From Campanula takesimana (lineage: Eukaryota > Streptophyta > Magnoliopsida > Asterales > Campanulaceae), in contig JAOWBW010001633.1 in the NCBI GenBank assembly GCA_026119855.1, positions 62,001 to 126,000 of the forward strand: DNA of 64,000 nt. Direction: 5' to 3'. Each line of letters opens with the position of its first letter. The first letter of the stretch is position 1. Below the pieces are notes generated by a model. The model made no database searches. It was not told the DNA's origin and worked only from the letters and a program-made list of their open reading frames with translations. Both the position numbers and the translations under genes were made by a program. Below, one piece after another: positions 32,501-43,147 of this stretch.

Positions 32501-35500
32501 AATATTCTCATTCACTCTGTCAATATTTTTTACTGGTTTCTTCCCGTGTTTATACTAAATATCCGGTTACTTGGCACTGAATTTCAGTTTAACAAAGCTT
32601 TTTACAGCCATCTAATTCTTAGTTGTATAGAAATTTCCCAGAACGTTCAAAACTTGTGGAGCATACAAGTGCATTTTTACTTGTGCATACCCATTTTTCT
32701 TGTTGCATTTTTATTGTGTATTGGAGCATTTGTGTGGCAGATTAAGATAGGCTTATTGAATGCTCTTAGCTTTAGTTCCAAATGAATTATAATATACTCC
32801 CTCCGTCCCACCCGAATTAGGATTTTTGGGTTGGGCACGGGGATTAAGGAAAAAAGTGTTAGTGGAGTGGGTGTTGTGAGTATGAAAAGTAAAGTAGGAG
32901 AGAGGAAGTGGGGTAGAGAATAATGAGTGGAAAGTTGTTGTGAGTGTGAATGTGGGTCCCATTAAATAAAACACTTCCATTTTTGGGTTGTCCTAATTCG
33001 AATGGGACACCCAAAATGGAAATTTGTCCTAATTCGAGTGGGACGGAGGGAGTATACGTTTATCTGTAGTTATACTCTTAGCTTACAGAATTTTAATGAT
33101 AAAAGGAGCATAATATTCATTGTTGAGCCCCTCTCCAAAACTTATGCGTTAGATGAGCTTATAACTTAACATGGTGTTACGATATATGCTTTGAATCATA
33201 GGCTTGCACAATCAACGAACTAGAGAGTAGTTCAAGAAGTTCAATATGTAACTCTAGATCTGGGGTTTGCATAGTTAAGAATTATTGAGATCAATAATCC
33301 GTGCACTGAGATTTGTATCTGTGATTGCCAAGTGATATTAATATTCTCTCCCTCCGCCTGTGGACGTAGCCAAGTTGGTGAACCATTTAAAATCTTGAGT
33401 TGTGCGTGGATTTAATATTCCTGTTTTCGCTATTTTCGTGATTTGCTCTAACACATGGTATCAGAGCTTAAGGACTAGGCCCAATTTTTCCGGGTATGCA
33501 TTTAACCTTAAATAATACTCCCTCCGTCCCTAAATAAATGTCTGAATTTCATTTTAAGGGACATCCTGAAAATGGAATAATTAATGACATATGCAATGTC
33601 CTATAACCTTATATTTACGTAATGAAACGTTGTTACTAGGGACTGTATAACCCAATGTATTTTCACATCTGTTTACAAATAATGCAACATATATTTTTTT
33701 TTTTGACTCAACGATGTTAAATTTACTTAACAGAAGCTGATGTGGCTAAGCCACATAAGACAGTAACTAACATGTGTTTAGTAAACTAACACCTGTTAAA
33801 TATACTCCTGTCCTGGAAATTTAGTACCTCTTACGAATGAACTTTAAGCAATAATTTAGGCTACTTTTAATTATCTTAAAGACTACTTTTAATTATCTGA
33901 AAGAGCATTGGTATTGATAATATTTTTAATGATGTATTAATAACAAGTTGTAAATTTTCATTAAGATAATTAAAAGTAGCCTAAATTATTGATCAACGAG
34001 GGACTAACTTTCTGGGGCAGAGGGAGTATAACATGTAACGAACTAACACCACCTACCTCCCCTGTCCCTTTATCTTCTTCTTCATCTTCCCTAAATCCAC
34101 CAACCTCCTCCCTCCAACTTTATAGTTCACCTCATCTCCCCAAATCCACCCACCTCCGCTCCTCGACAACTCCCTCCATCTTCTTCTACGGCACCGTCCA
34201 CCCATCTCGAAACAATCTCTCTCTCTAGAAGAAAAAGGGCAAGTTCTTCACGACCCCTTGTCTCACAACCATTCTTACACCCTCCATTACAACCCCGATT
34301 CTTCCACCCTCTCCTATTCCCTCTCTTCCACCCCTTCACTGCAGCCTTCTCTTCCACCCTAAGCTCCCTCACTCTTTCGTCTTGGTGGCTCTGTACATTT
34401 TGAAAAAGAAACCCAGATTTTGAAAAATCCCTAATTTCACAGTAAGTGTGTTGGAAATATTCTTTGGGTCCTTTCAAATCTTTTTTTTTTCCAGATTAAT
34501 TGTGGCGGCCCATAATCTGGATTTTAATAATTTTGTGGGCTTGGAATTCTGGGTTTAATGTAATGGAGAGATGAAATGTGTTTGTGGAGTTTGGAGGTTA
34601 CAGTGAGTGGAGCTTGAAAATTGAAATTTGAAGCTTGAAATTTGATTTGGGTTGTTCAATATAAATCTGGATTTTTGTTCTGGGTTTGGTTTTGCTGTCG
34701 TGCATTGTTGTTGATGAATGGTTGATTTCAGATAGTGTTTGGGTTTGGTGGAGAATGGGTAGGGGTTGCTGGGTTTGATTAAGGATGGTAGGTATGGTGG
34801 TTTGTGGCGTTGGTGAAGGGGTGGTATTTGCAGATTTGGTGGTGGCTTAGGAAGAGGGAGGGGTGGGTTTTGGGTTTGAGAGATGGAGGAAACTAAAGTT
34901 AGTTTTATTAACGCAAGTTTACTATTTTATCCTTAAAAATGGCTGACTAGGTTAACAAAATTACACCTAATTTGCCACGTCAACTTTCTGTTAGGGTTTT
35001 GAACACCGTAAATGAAAAATAAAGTATATTGCATAATTTGAAAATTAACTCAAAATTACGTTAGAGGTCTTTGTCATAAACAAGTAGATTGCATTAATTG
35101 AAAAAAAAACGCGAAAGTACGTTGCATATGTAGGTTTTTTGGCCTCATGAAAATGCTACGTTTATACAATTTAATGACAAAGTGCACCTCTTCACGTATA
35201 CACGTGAGGGGGGGGGGGGAGTGTTAATGATAAAAAAAAAAAAAGAGCATGTTACACATTGTTGAGCCCGTCTCTAACAGCTTAAACTTTTAGACGAATT
35301 GGTAATTTAACACATGATCTTTCTGAACATAAATTTTCATTATTCATAAGGTACTACTACATGAACGGAGAAAATTATTCACCCAATGATGAATTCACAT
35401 GTGGCTAATCAGTATTTGGTTTTGCATAAATAAATAGAAACTACTGTAGTTCTCTTGTTTATTTTTATTCTCTTCTTTTCGTGTATCCATCAGGTTCTTT

Positions 35501-38500
35501 TAACGTTGATTCGCTACCCGCAAGTGATCGGCCTCAAATATATAGCGACTACTTTGTCGAGGCTCTGATTATGGAGGCAGAGAGAGACAAAGATATTGTA
35601 GTAGTCCATGCAGGAACGGGAATGGAACCGTCACTTCAATTATTTCAGGAAAAGTTTCCGGATAGATTTTTTGACGTGGGAATGGCAGAGCAGCATGCTG
35701 TCACATTTTCTGCTGGTTTATCATGTGGGGGATTAAAGCCTTTCTGTATAATACCATCCGCATTTCTTCAAAGAGCTTATGATCAGGTTCCCCCTCTCTC
35801 TTGGTTCAAACTTTCATTCAAATGATTTTCTTTGGTTTTATGTTATTATTTGTCCACTATTACTCTATACTAGTACGGATTGGTATTTTTATTTGGTTGG
35901 GACGAGTAAATTTGGGGTAGTTCAGAATCACTCTGCCTGTCCCAAATTGACTGTCCTTCAAAAATTACTCGAAAATGACTGTCCTATTTTCTTTGAAGTT
36001 GCTAAATTCACCTTAACTATCTATCATGTCCAATGTTCAGTTGGAATATTTTCGTGGGGTCACCAAGAGTAAGTGCATATATATACACACTATACATATA
36101 TACACGCACTATACATATATATACACATATATAATACTCCCTCCGTCCCAGAGTAAGTGTCCTCCTTTCCTTTTTAGTCTGTCCCAGAGTAAGTGTCCAC
36201 TTATAGAGTAAGTGTCCACTTCCTAAAATAGCAAAGAATCTTTACTATTCCTCCCACTCATTCTCTCTCCTAATTTAGTTTATACTCACAATATCAATCA
36301 ACTTACTATTCCCTACCCCACCTTCTCTATCATATCCCACTTTTCATACTCACAACACTTCCATTACTTTCACCATTTCTTAATCCCCGTGCAAATAGAA
36401 GGGTGGACACTTACTCTGGGACGGAGGGAGTACAAATATAAGTAGGGAGACACGGGCATAAATCATTCATTCTCGTTTAAAGACCACCGAAGTACATCTC
36501 TTGGTACTTTATCATACACTTTCTCCAAATCAATGAAAACCATGTGTAAATCCTTCCTTCATCCCAATAGTTTTTTACTATTTCTCTCGTTATATAAATT
36601 GCATCCTTAGTCGATCTTACCGGTATAAATCCAAATTGGTTGTCGGAGATCTTCACATTCCTCCCTAGCCTTTGTTCAATCACCAGTTCCCGAAGTTTCA
36701 TAGTACGACTCATTAGGTTGATCCCCCGATTGTTGGCTCAGTCCTGAACATCACCTTTGTTCTTATACAAAAGGTATTTAAGTACGTTTCCCCCACGCTA
36801 ATAGCATCTTGTTATTTCTCCAATCCCCTCTTCCCAAAACACCTAAAAAACACAATAGGTATACCATGCGACCCTGCCCTACGGATATCTTCAATCCTAT
36901 CTTTCTCAATGCCATATTCGCCTCACTCTTTTGAATTCTCCCCACATATATAAAAGAGTGTGTGTGTGTGTGTGTGTACTCCCTCTATCCCTAAATGAGT
37001 GTCCATTTTTTTACTATTCAAGGAAATTAAGGAAGTTTGTTTTTAAGCAATTCTGGTATATAAGTAACCTTAATATTCACATTTAAATTGGCGAATTTAG
37101 TAACTTCCTTAAAATGGATCCTGATTTAGTGACAAATAATCTCAAAAAGTTTGCTTTCAATAATCACTATATCATATAGCATGGTTGTCTAAGTGATTTT
37201 ATTTTCTGCTGTATTACTAGGTTGTTCATGATGTAGATAGACAGAAGATTCCAGTCCGTTTTGTCATTTCAAGTGCAGGGTTGGTAGGATCTGAAGGCCC
37301 AACAAGTTGTGGAGCATTTGACATTACCTTCATGTCATGTTTGCCAAACATGATTGTCATGGCACCTTCTGATGAGATTGAGCTTGCTCACATGGTCGCG
37401 ACCGCATCTCAAATTAATGACCGTCCAGTCTGCTTCCGCTACCCTAGAGGTGCTATTGTGAATGCGAAAAGCCCGATGTGCAATGCGATTCCCATAGAGG
37501 TAGTAAAAATTTGAGACCTCCGCAGTTTGGCAAAACTAACATTTGGGCCACCCTACTTTGATACATTAGTCACACAGGCCACCCAAGTGTCAGAATATTC
37601 AACCTTGCTATCTAGCTTTGCCATATTATTCACACAGGCCACCGAAGTCCCAAAATATTGAACCTTGCCGCACGGAAAATAGATATACTCAACTTTTCCC
37701 ACTAAACTTATGGTAATACTCCCTCCGTCTCAAAATGATCTTCCCACTTTTTTTTCCGTTACGACGAATGAATTTGGAGCAATAATTATAGGTTAACTTA
37801 ATTATACTAATGAAAATCTAAAACTTGTATCTGATACACGATCAATAATACTCTCAATAACAAGTTTTAGATTATCATTTCGATAATTAAATCAACCTAA
37901 AATTATTGCTCAGAGTTCATTGGTAATAACGGCAAAAAAGTGGGAAGATCATTTTGGGGCGGAGGGAGTGTATTTTTGGGGTCATTTACATAATTTTGGT
38001 ATTTGAGTTACAAGGTTGAATATTTTGAGACTTTGGCGGCCTATGTGATTAATGTGACAAAGTTGGGTGGCAAGGTTGAATATTCTGGAACTTGTGTGGC
38101 CTATGGAACAATGTGGTGAAGTTGGGTGGCAATATGAATATTTTGGAACTTGAGAAACCTATGTGAATAATGTGGTTAAGTTGGGTGGCCCAAATGTTAT
38201 TTTTCCCCATATGTTTTAGTCTTTAACTTGCAGTAAATTGTGGGTTTAATATTAAGAGTTTTAATGGTGGACCAGATTGGTAAAGGAAGAATACTTACTG
38301 AGGGCAAAGATGTTGCTTTGCTTGGCTACGGGGCTATGGTACCCAATTGTCTTCGAGCTCAATCCCTTCTTTCACAACTTGGTATTGAGGTGACTGTTGC
38401 TGATGCGAGATTCTGCAAGCCACTTGATATAAATCTTGTCAGACAGTTGTGTGACAATCATTCGTATTTGATCACTGTTGAGGAAGGCTCTATTGGAGGA

Positions 38501-40502
38501 TTTGGATCACACGTTGCACAATTTCTTACGCTTGATGGAAAGCTCGATGGAACGGTCAAGGTATTATATTCTTCAACATCCATTTACTCTATTCTAGTAA
38601 AGAGTCCACCCAAAAAAGTCAAATTTTAAGGAAAAGTAAATCCCTTGATTCAAAGTCTAAAATATTTTCTTAATTTTGAGTTGAGAAACCTCTGAGATCA
38701 CAAGTTAGAGTTCGACTATAAGTTGGTTCCTTTTTTTGCTATTCTACCTTGGGTCTGCCTGTCTTGCAAACGTTCTGTCAGTGCTTTACCCCGAAATACT
38801 CAAATCTCTTTTAATACTGAAATCAAAAAGCTACTTTCTGAAAACTTCACAAAACTTTGAATGCTGAAAATTGTAGTTTTGATAAAAAAACGCTCCTGAT
38901 GAAATGCTTTACAAAATCATTGACTATAACACCTTTTAGAATATATAGCTATATAAACACATGCATATACATACACCCCTACCCATTCACAAGAAAAAGT
39001 TGTGTTTCAGGAAGCTATATTGAAGGGATCCTAACTGAAATTTTATTGGAATTCAAGATATTATGAATAGTACATTATCTTGAGTTTTGACTTGTCAACA
39101 GTTTCAAGGAATGCTGTTTATTTGTTTGTGTTGGAATTACAGTAAGCAACAATAAGATTAATTGATTAATCAGGGGCAATCATGCAATAATAGATAATGA
39201 AATCAGATTAAGCCAACAGCATAAACGTAGTAGCAAGAACATTAACCAGGAAAGACCAAAACAATAATGAGAGGTAGAAAGACTTATTAGTTTAGATCGA
39301 GTCGCGTGAAGAATATTCTCCTAAGAGAAACTATTGACCCCTACTGGTGCGGCTGAGGGTTGCGGCAAATTCATCAATGTACTAAGAAATATCGCACGAA
39401 CAGGTACACATCCACTTGGGACTGCTGTCCCACTTCGCACTTCGCTGGAATCCTACTTCTCAGATCAACCACGGACTACGAACTTTAGAGAGAACAATTT
39501 ATAACGATTGCAAATAATTGCGTGTGTTTAAACTCGCACAGGGATCGTCCTTATATACACGTATAAGTCGATCAGTTTATTAGTTCGTATAGGAAACAGA
39601 CTGATAAACCTGATAGGCTTTGAGTACTCTAATCCTGTTAGGAGATAGAGACTACACAGTTAGAGTCTAGTTAGGAAACTAACTGACTTAACAAATCAGT
39701 CAGGGACCATTGTGCAAATCTGGAAACTTCAAATAAATTTGACTAGAAAGATAGACCTCGAGCCATTCGCCCGAGCCCGAGATGATACGAGGCGAGCGCG
39801 TGTGGGGAGGGGTTCAAGCCACCTAACATGATACTTGAATAAGGGACCATAAAGCGCCTTGTAATTTAAGCACTTTAACTACCCTGGGATGGCACACAAA
39901 AGCCCTTTTATATTCCTAATCAAAGGGGATGTTTGCCTTCTCTTTTTCATGTGGGATGACAACCAAACCCATTGCATCATTGGTATTAAAGGCACTTAAA
40001 TGTCTATCTTTGAAGTCTTAGAACTATGGATTTAATCCATCATTTGGGTTTCACCAACACACCAATTTGCTTCATAACATACTATGTATATAAACATTGA
40101 CCATGGTCAAAGTCAAAGGGACCCACCAATGGGACCCACATAAAGTTGACCAAAAAGCTAAATTTTCAACAGTTTGTGCATTTTGCCTGTACAATTTTAA
40201 AACTGCACTAAGACTGGTTTTTTTTTTTTTTTTAAGAAATGGGGCATATATTTTGGAATGGACTAAAAAAGAAAATTTGAGATCTATTTTGGGACAGATG
40301 GTGTAGTTTCTACACATGCCTAATCTTTGATTCGACTTGAAATATTGTGCAGTGGAGGCCAATTGTATTACCAGACAACTACATTGAACATGCATCCCCA
40401 ATGGAACAGCTTGCTCTTGCTGGCCTCACTGGACATCACATTGCTGCAACTGCATTGAGTTTACTTGGTCGTACCCGTGAAGCCCTCCTACTCATGTGCT
40501 AA
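26575..40502 (+). CDS. DXS3: Type III 1-deoxy-D-xylulose-5-phosphate synthase-like protein
   Basis: Ten exons: 26575-26727, 27754-27873, 27965-28129, 28759-28909, 29194-29462, 29889-30162, 35494-35786, 37221-37499, 38276-38560, 40353-40502. All introns are GT..AG, phases agree, and the sum is 712 codons plus stop, the normal DXS length. DXS makes deoxyxylulose 5-phosphate from pyruvate and glyceraldehyde 3-phosphate in plastids, using thiamin diphosphate. The first 60 or so residues look like a transit peptide. Conserved blocks include [43 protein letters not shown] and LLGYG. Many key sites of true DXS are changed: the catalytic-His region reads [18 protein letters not shown] reads GHGCNS, GDGAMT reads SNGTTM, NDN reads NDS and GPTHCG reads GPTSCG. 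These match the type III clade (Arabidopsis At5g11380 group), whose DXS activity is doubtful. Exon 1 is the least certain. Confidence 0.93.
27099..27196. mobile_element. Tourist-like MITE in DXS3 intron 1
   Basis: 98 bp with 16-bp inverted ends ATTCATTTTCAACCAT, flanked by TAA on both sides, as for PIF/Harbinger elements. Confidence 0.7.
28184..28449. mobile_element. Probable Stowaway-like MITE in DXS3 intron 3
   Basis: Starts CTTCACCCAAAAATTGG and ends TTATTTTGGAGTGAAG, imperfect inverted ends about 265 bp apart in AT-rich intron DNA. The exact limits are uncertain. Confidence 0.5.
29496..29597. mobile_element. Stowaway-like MITE in DXS3 intron 5
   Basis: About 100 bp, CTCCCTCCGTTCC at the left, inverted ends across AATGGATGTCC / GGACATTCATT, flanked by TA. 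Confidence 0.7.
32188..32286. mobile_element. Stowaway-like MITE, 99 bp
   Basis: CCACCTCCATCCCAAAATGA at the left and TTTTGGGATAGAGAGGGAG at the right, inverted, flanked by TA. In DXS3 intron 6. Confidence 0.78.
32797..33052. mobile_element. Stowaway-like MITE, 256 bp
   Basis: CTCCCTCCGTCCCACCCGA and its near-exact complement at the right end, flanked by TA. In DXS3 intron 6. Interior TTGGGCACGGGGATTAAG resembles the interior complement of the 36137 MITE. Confidence 0.85.
33805..34026. mobile_element. Stowaway-like MITE, 222 bp
   Basis: TA-flanked, inner arms AGCAATAATTTAGGCTAC and GTAGCCTAAATTATTGAT are inverted. A second truncated MITE starts at 33518 (CTCCCTCCGTCCC). Confidence 0.65.
36137..36430. 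mobile_element. Stowaway-like MITE, 294 bp, in DXS3 intron 7
   Basis: CTCCCTCCGTCCCAGAGTAA at the left, exact complement at the right, flanked by TA. A tandem AGAGTAAGTGTCC word is repeated inside the left arm. Confidence 0.85.
36440..36960 (-). pseudogene. LINE reverse-transcriptase fragment in DXS3 intron 7
   Basis: On the minus strand a short frame (36477-36713) reads [35 protein letters not shown] and DAIYITREI, the fingers/palm start of a non-LTR (RTE or L1-type) reverse transcriptase. Stops and indels follow. It is a dead fragment of about 0.5 kb. Confidence 0.75.
36957..36979. repeat. (GT)n microsatellite
   Basis: A TGTG run of about 22 bp next to a truncated MITE start (CTCCCTCTATCCC at 36980). 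Confidence 0.8.
37719..37968. mobile_element. Stowaway-like MITE in DXS3 intron 8
   Basis: CTCCCTCCGTCTCAAAATGA and its complement at the right, about 250 bp apart; same internal sequence family as the MITE at 41506. Confidence 0.78.
39129..40059. repeat. Possible solo LTR in DXS3 intron 9
   Basis: A 931-bp block bounded by TGTTGG and CCAACA. I could not see a clean 5-bp duplication, so the limits or identity are uncertain. Confidence 0.4.
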
Positions 40503-40933
40503 AACTAAACTATGGTCTCGTGTTCGTGTTGTTGCATCAAAACACTTCTCCAAGAAAAATGCATCACTTGTTTCCTTGACTGGACTGGAGAAATGGTCAG
40601 ACTGACTTTTGGGGCGTGGTTGTAAATCACTTGTACATCTCATGTAGTTTCTCTTTATCGTGTTTTTTTTTTTTAGATGTTATATTTTACTGACAGGAGG
40701 GACTATCATACATTGAGCTATTGAATCAAGTGGCTGTTTTCTTTATCGTGTGTATTATACACTTGGTCCATCTTTTCGTCGAATGGGGTTCTCATTTTCC
40801 AGTCAATACTTGGAGATTAGAATGAGAAATAATTTACTACCTCTGTCCGTAAATGAGTGTCCAAATTTCATTTTAAGTGACATAATTTTATGTACAATAA
40901 CTTTATGTACAATTTGGTGGCAAAATTCATATA

Positions 40934-41190
40934 CTCCATCTGTCCCGAAAGATGGTCTCATTTTAACTTTTTATGGTTAACAAAAATAAATTTTGACCAA
41001 CCATTAGTTACGATTTAATCATTCTAGTGAAATTTTAAAATTTTGTAACTAATAAAGCATTAAGTGATTTATCATTAACAATTTTCAGAATTTCATTATG
41101 ATCATTAAATTGACACCAATTGTTTGTCAAAGTTTATTTTTGTTTACCATAAAAAGTCAAAATAAGACTATCTTTCCGGGTCAGAGGGAG
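40934..41190. mobile_element. Stowaway-like MITE, 257 bp
   Basis: CTCCATCTGTCCCGAAAGAT and its imperfect complement ATCTTTCCGGGTCAGAGGGAG, flanked by TA. Confidence 0.8.
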
Positions 41191-41505
41191 TATTATAGTT
41201 CTTATTTTGACTTAGTTTTTATTTTTGATGATCAATCGTAGAAGAAGTGAACTTTGATCGAATATTAATGTCAATCTTATCATTTTCATATAATTCCAAA
41301 AATTGTTATTGATAAATCAGTTAATGTTTTATTTTGAGGATCAATCAATAGTAGAAGAAGTGATCTTTGATTGAATATTAATGTCAATCTTATCATTTTG
41401 GTATAATTCCAAAAGTTGTTATCGATAAATCAGTTAATGTCACCCTCCCTCAAAAGTAAAACGAGACTCTTTCTTAGACCGAATGAGTAAAACTCAATTG
41501 ATTTA

Positions 41506-41748
41506 CTCTCTCTCTCCCAAAATGATCTTCATACTTTTTTCACTGTTACTGCGAAGGAATTTTGAGCAATAATTTTAGGTTGATATAATTGTCGTAATGA
41601 AAATATAAAACTTGGTATTAATAGTAGTATTGATGATGTATCAATAACAAGTTTTAGATTTCCATCAGGACAATTAAATCAACCTAAAATTATTGCTCAA
41701 AGTTTAACAGCGGAAAAAAGTATGAACATCATTTTGGGGCGGAAGGAG
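41506..41748. mobile_element. Stowaway-like MITE, 243 bp
   Basis: CTCTCTCTCTCCCAAAATGA and TCATTTTGGGGCGGAAGGAG, flanked by TA; long inverted arms containing TTAGGTTGATATAATT and its partner. Confidence 0.8.
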
Positions 41749-41991
41749 TATTAATGTTTTTTATGACTGCGTTTAACTTATTTGCTTTTATCAATAGTAA
41801 AATTTTATTAAGATTGTTTTTGTTTAGAACCGCGAAATTATTTTTGGACAAATAAAAAGTTGTGGGCATGGGACGAACTGTACTAACTGATGGATTACAA
41901 CAACTACAAAAGCATACTCCATCTTACTTGCATCATCTTTTTTCCGACCAATGTAAATGCAATAGTAATCAGTACCAGCCTGTGACTTTAT

Positions 41992-43114
41992 CTACCCATC
42001 ACTGGCCGCCAGGACAAGATGATCACCATCTCTAATGACTGTGATTTCTTCAATTAGAGCTCCGTCTTTGGTTAACACTTTGGTCGGAGACAAGCCAAAT
42101 TTGTGGTCGCCAATTTCAACTAGTTCCTGCAGAGATGCAGGGAGAGTTATAAGTTTCCCGCTAGCTTCACCTTTTTCTGGGCAGAGTATTGTCACTCTAG
42201 CAGGTTGATTGCTCATCCCACTCGACCAACTTTCAGAGTTTATTGGAGATGGAAAATATCCCCTTTCCCCAGCATCAAACATCATTAAAATCGTCAGAAA
42301 ACTAACCAACACTGAGTTGAGGTACAAAGTTGCATACCTCTGCCACTGTTAGCAGCTGACATGATCCCAAAAATAGAGTTACTAAAGTTATTGGTCCTCC
42401 GTCTGTAAGACGTGCCAGCTGTGCATTGATTTGATGGTCCCACATCAGAAGACATTACGGGCTCGCTCTGATGCTTCTTAAGGTAAGGCACTCCCTGCAG
42501 CTCTGGTACTGCATCAACTGCTTCATTCTTGGACTCTTTCATAGTATGAAATAGAGCTTTAATCTCTTCATGGCCCTGATAATCGGCCAAAGCCCGTGGG
42601 GTCCACCCATGCGCATCTGCCTTGTCAATGTCAGCCCCTTGTTTAAGCAACAACTTTACGATTTCAGTGTTCTCTTCGGAGATAGCAGTGTGCAGTGCTG
42701 TCGTTCCCATACTGCTGAGCAGAGTAACGTCCCCACCATACTTTACGATATCATTAAGTAAATCCATGTTCTTTTGTTCAACTGCGTGACAAGCAAACTG
42801 ACCTACGTCTCCTGATGATATTTTTGCTCCGTTATCCATTAGTATTCTTATTACTGGCTCATGTCTTCCCAGTATCGCGTCCCAAAGGGGAACGTTTCCT
42901 TCAGAATCTGCACAGTAATCATCATCATGTTACTGTAAAATATATCTCATGTTACGGAGTATTATACAATGCGGTCTAGTTTGACTGCACAGGCCCGTAT
43001 CTGGCAACAAGGTACCTTTCGTATTTGGATCAGCCCCATAATCTAGTAGTAGTATTACACATTCTACACTTCCTTTGGCTGCTGCAATATGCTGCAACAT
43101 AAAAAACGGAATGG

Positions 43115-43147
<33 letters not shown>

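Larger units (their letters stand above)
30163..35493. other. DXS3 intron 6 (5.3 kb), repeat-laden
   Basis: A single intron of 5331 bp between exons 6 and 7, far larger than the others. It contains at least three TA-flanked MITEs (32188, 32797, 33805), a fragment of a fourth (33518), a CT-rich block (34050-34350) and a G run (35209-35219). I found no gene inside. Confidence 0.75.
40503..41991. other. Tail-to-tail intergenic spacer
   Basis: Between the DXS3 stop and the channel-gene stop, 1489 bp with no coding sequence. It holds two complete MITEs (40934 and 41506) and other direct-repeat fragments (a GATCAATC..GTAGAAGAAGTGA block twice, 41230 and 41338). Confidence 0.7.

Noticed and set aside
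34127..34477. A 116-codon minus-strand frame in DXS3 intron 6
   Set aside because: Produced by CT-rich low-complexity DNA; Gly/Glu/Arg-rich shadow with no domain.
38240..38275. Upstream start or longer exon 9 of DXS3
   Set aside because: The acceptor ACCAG at 38275 gives the exact family join (IPIE to IGKGRI); the extra upstream residues have no family counterpart.
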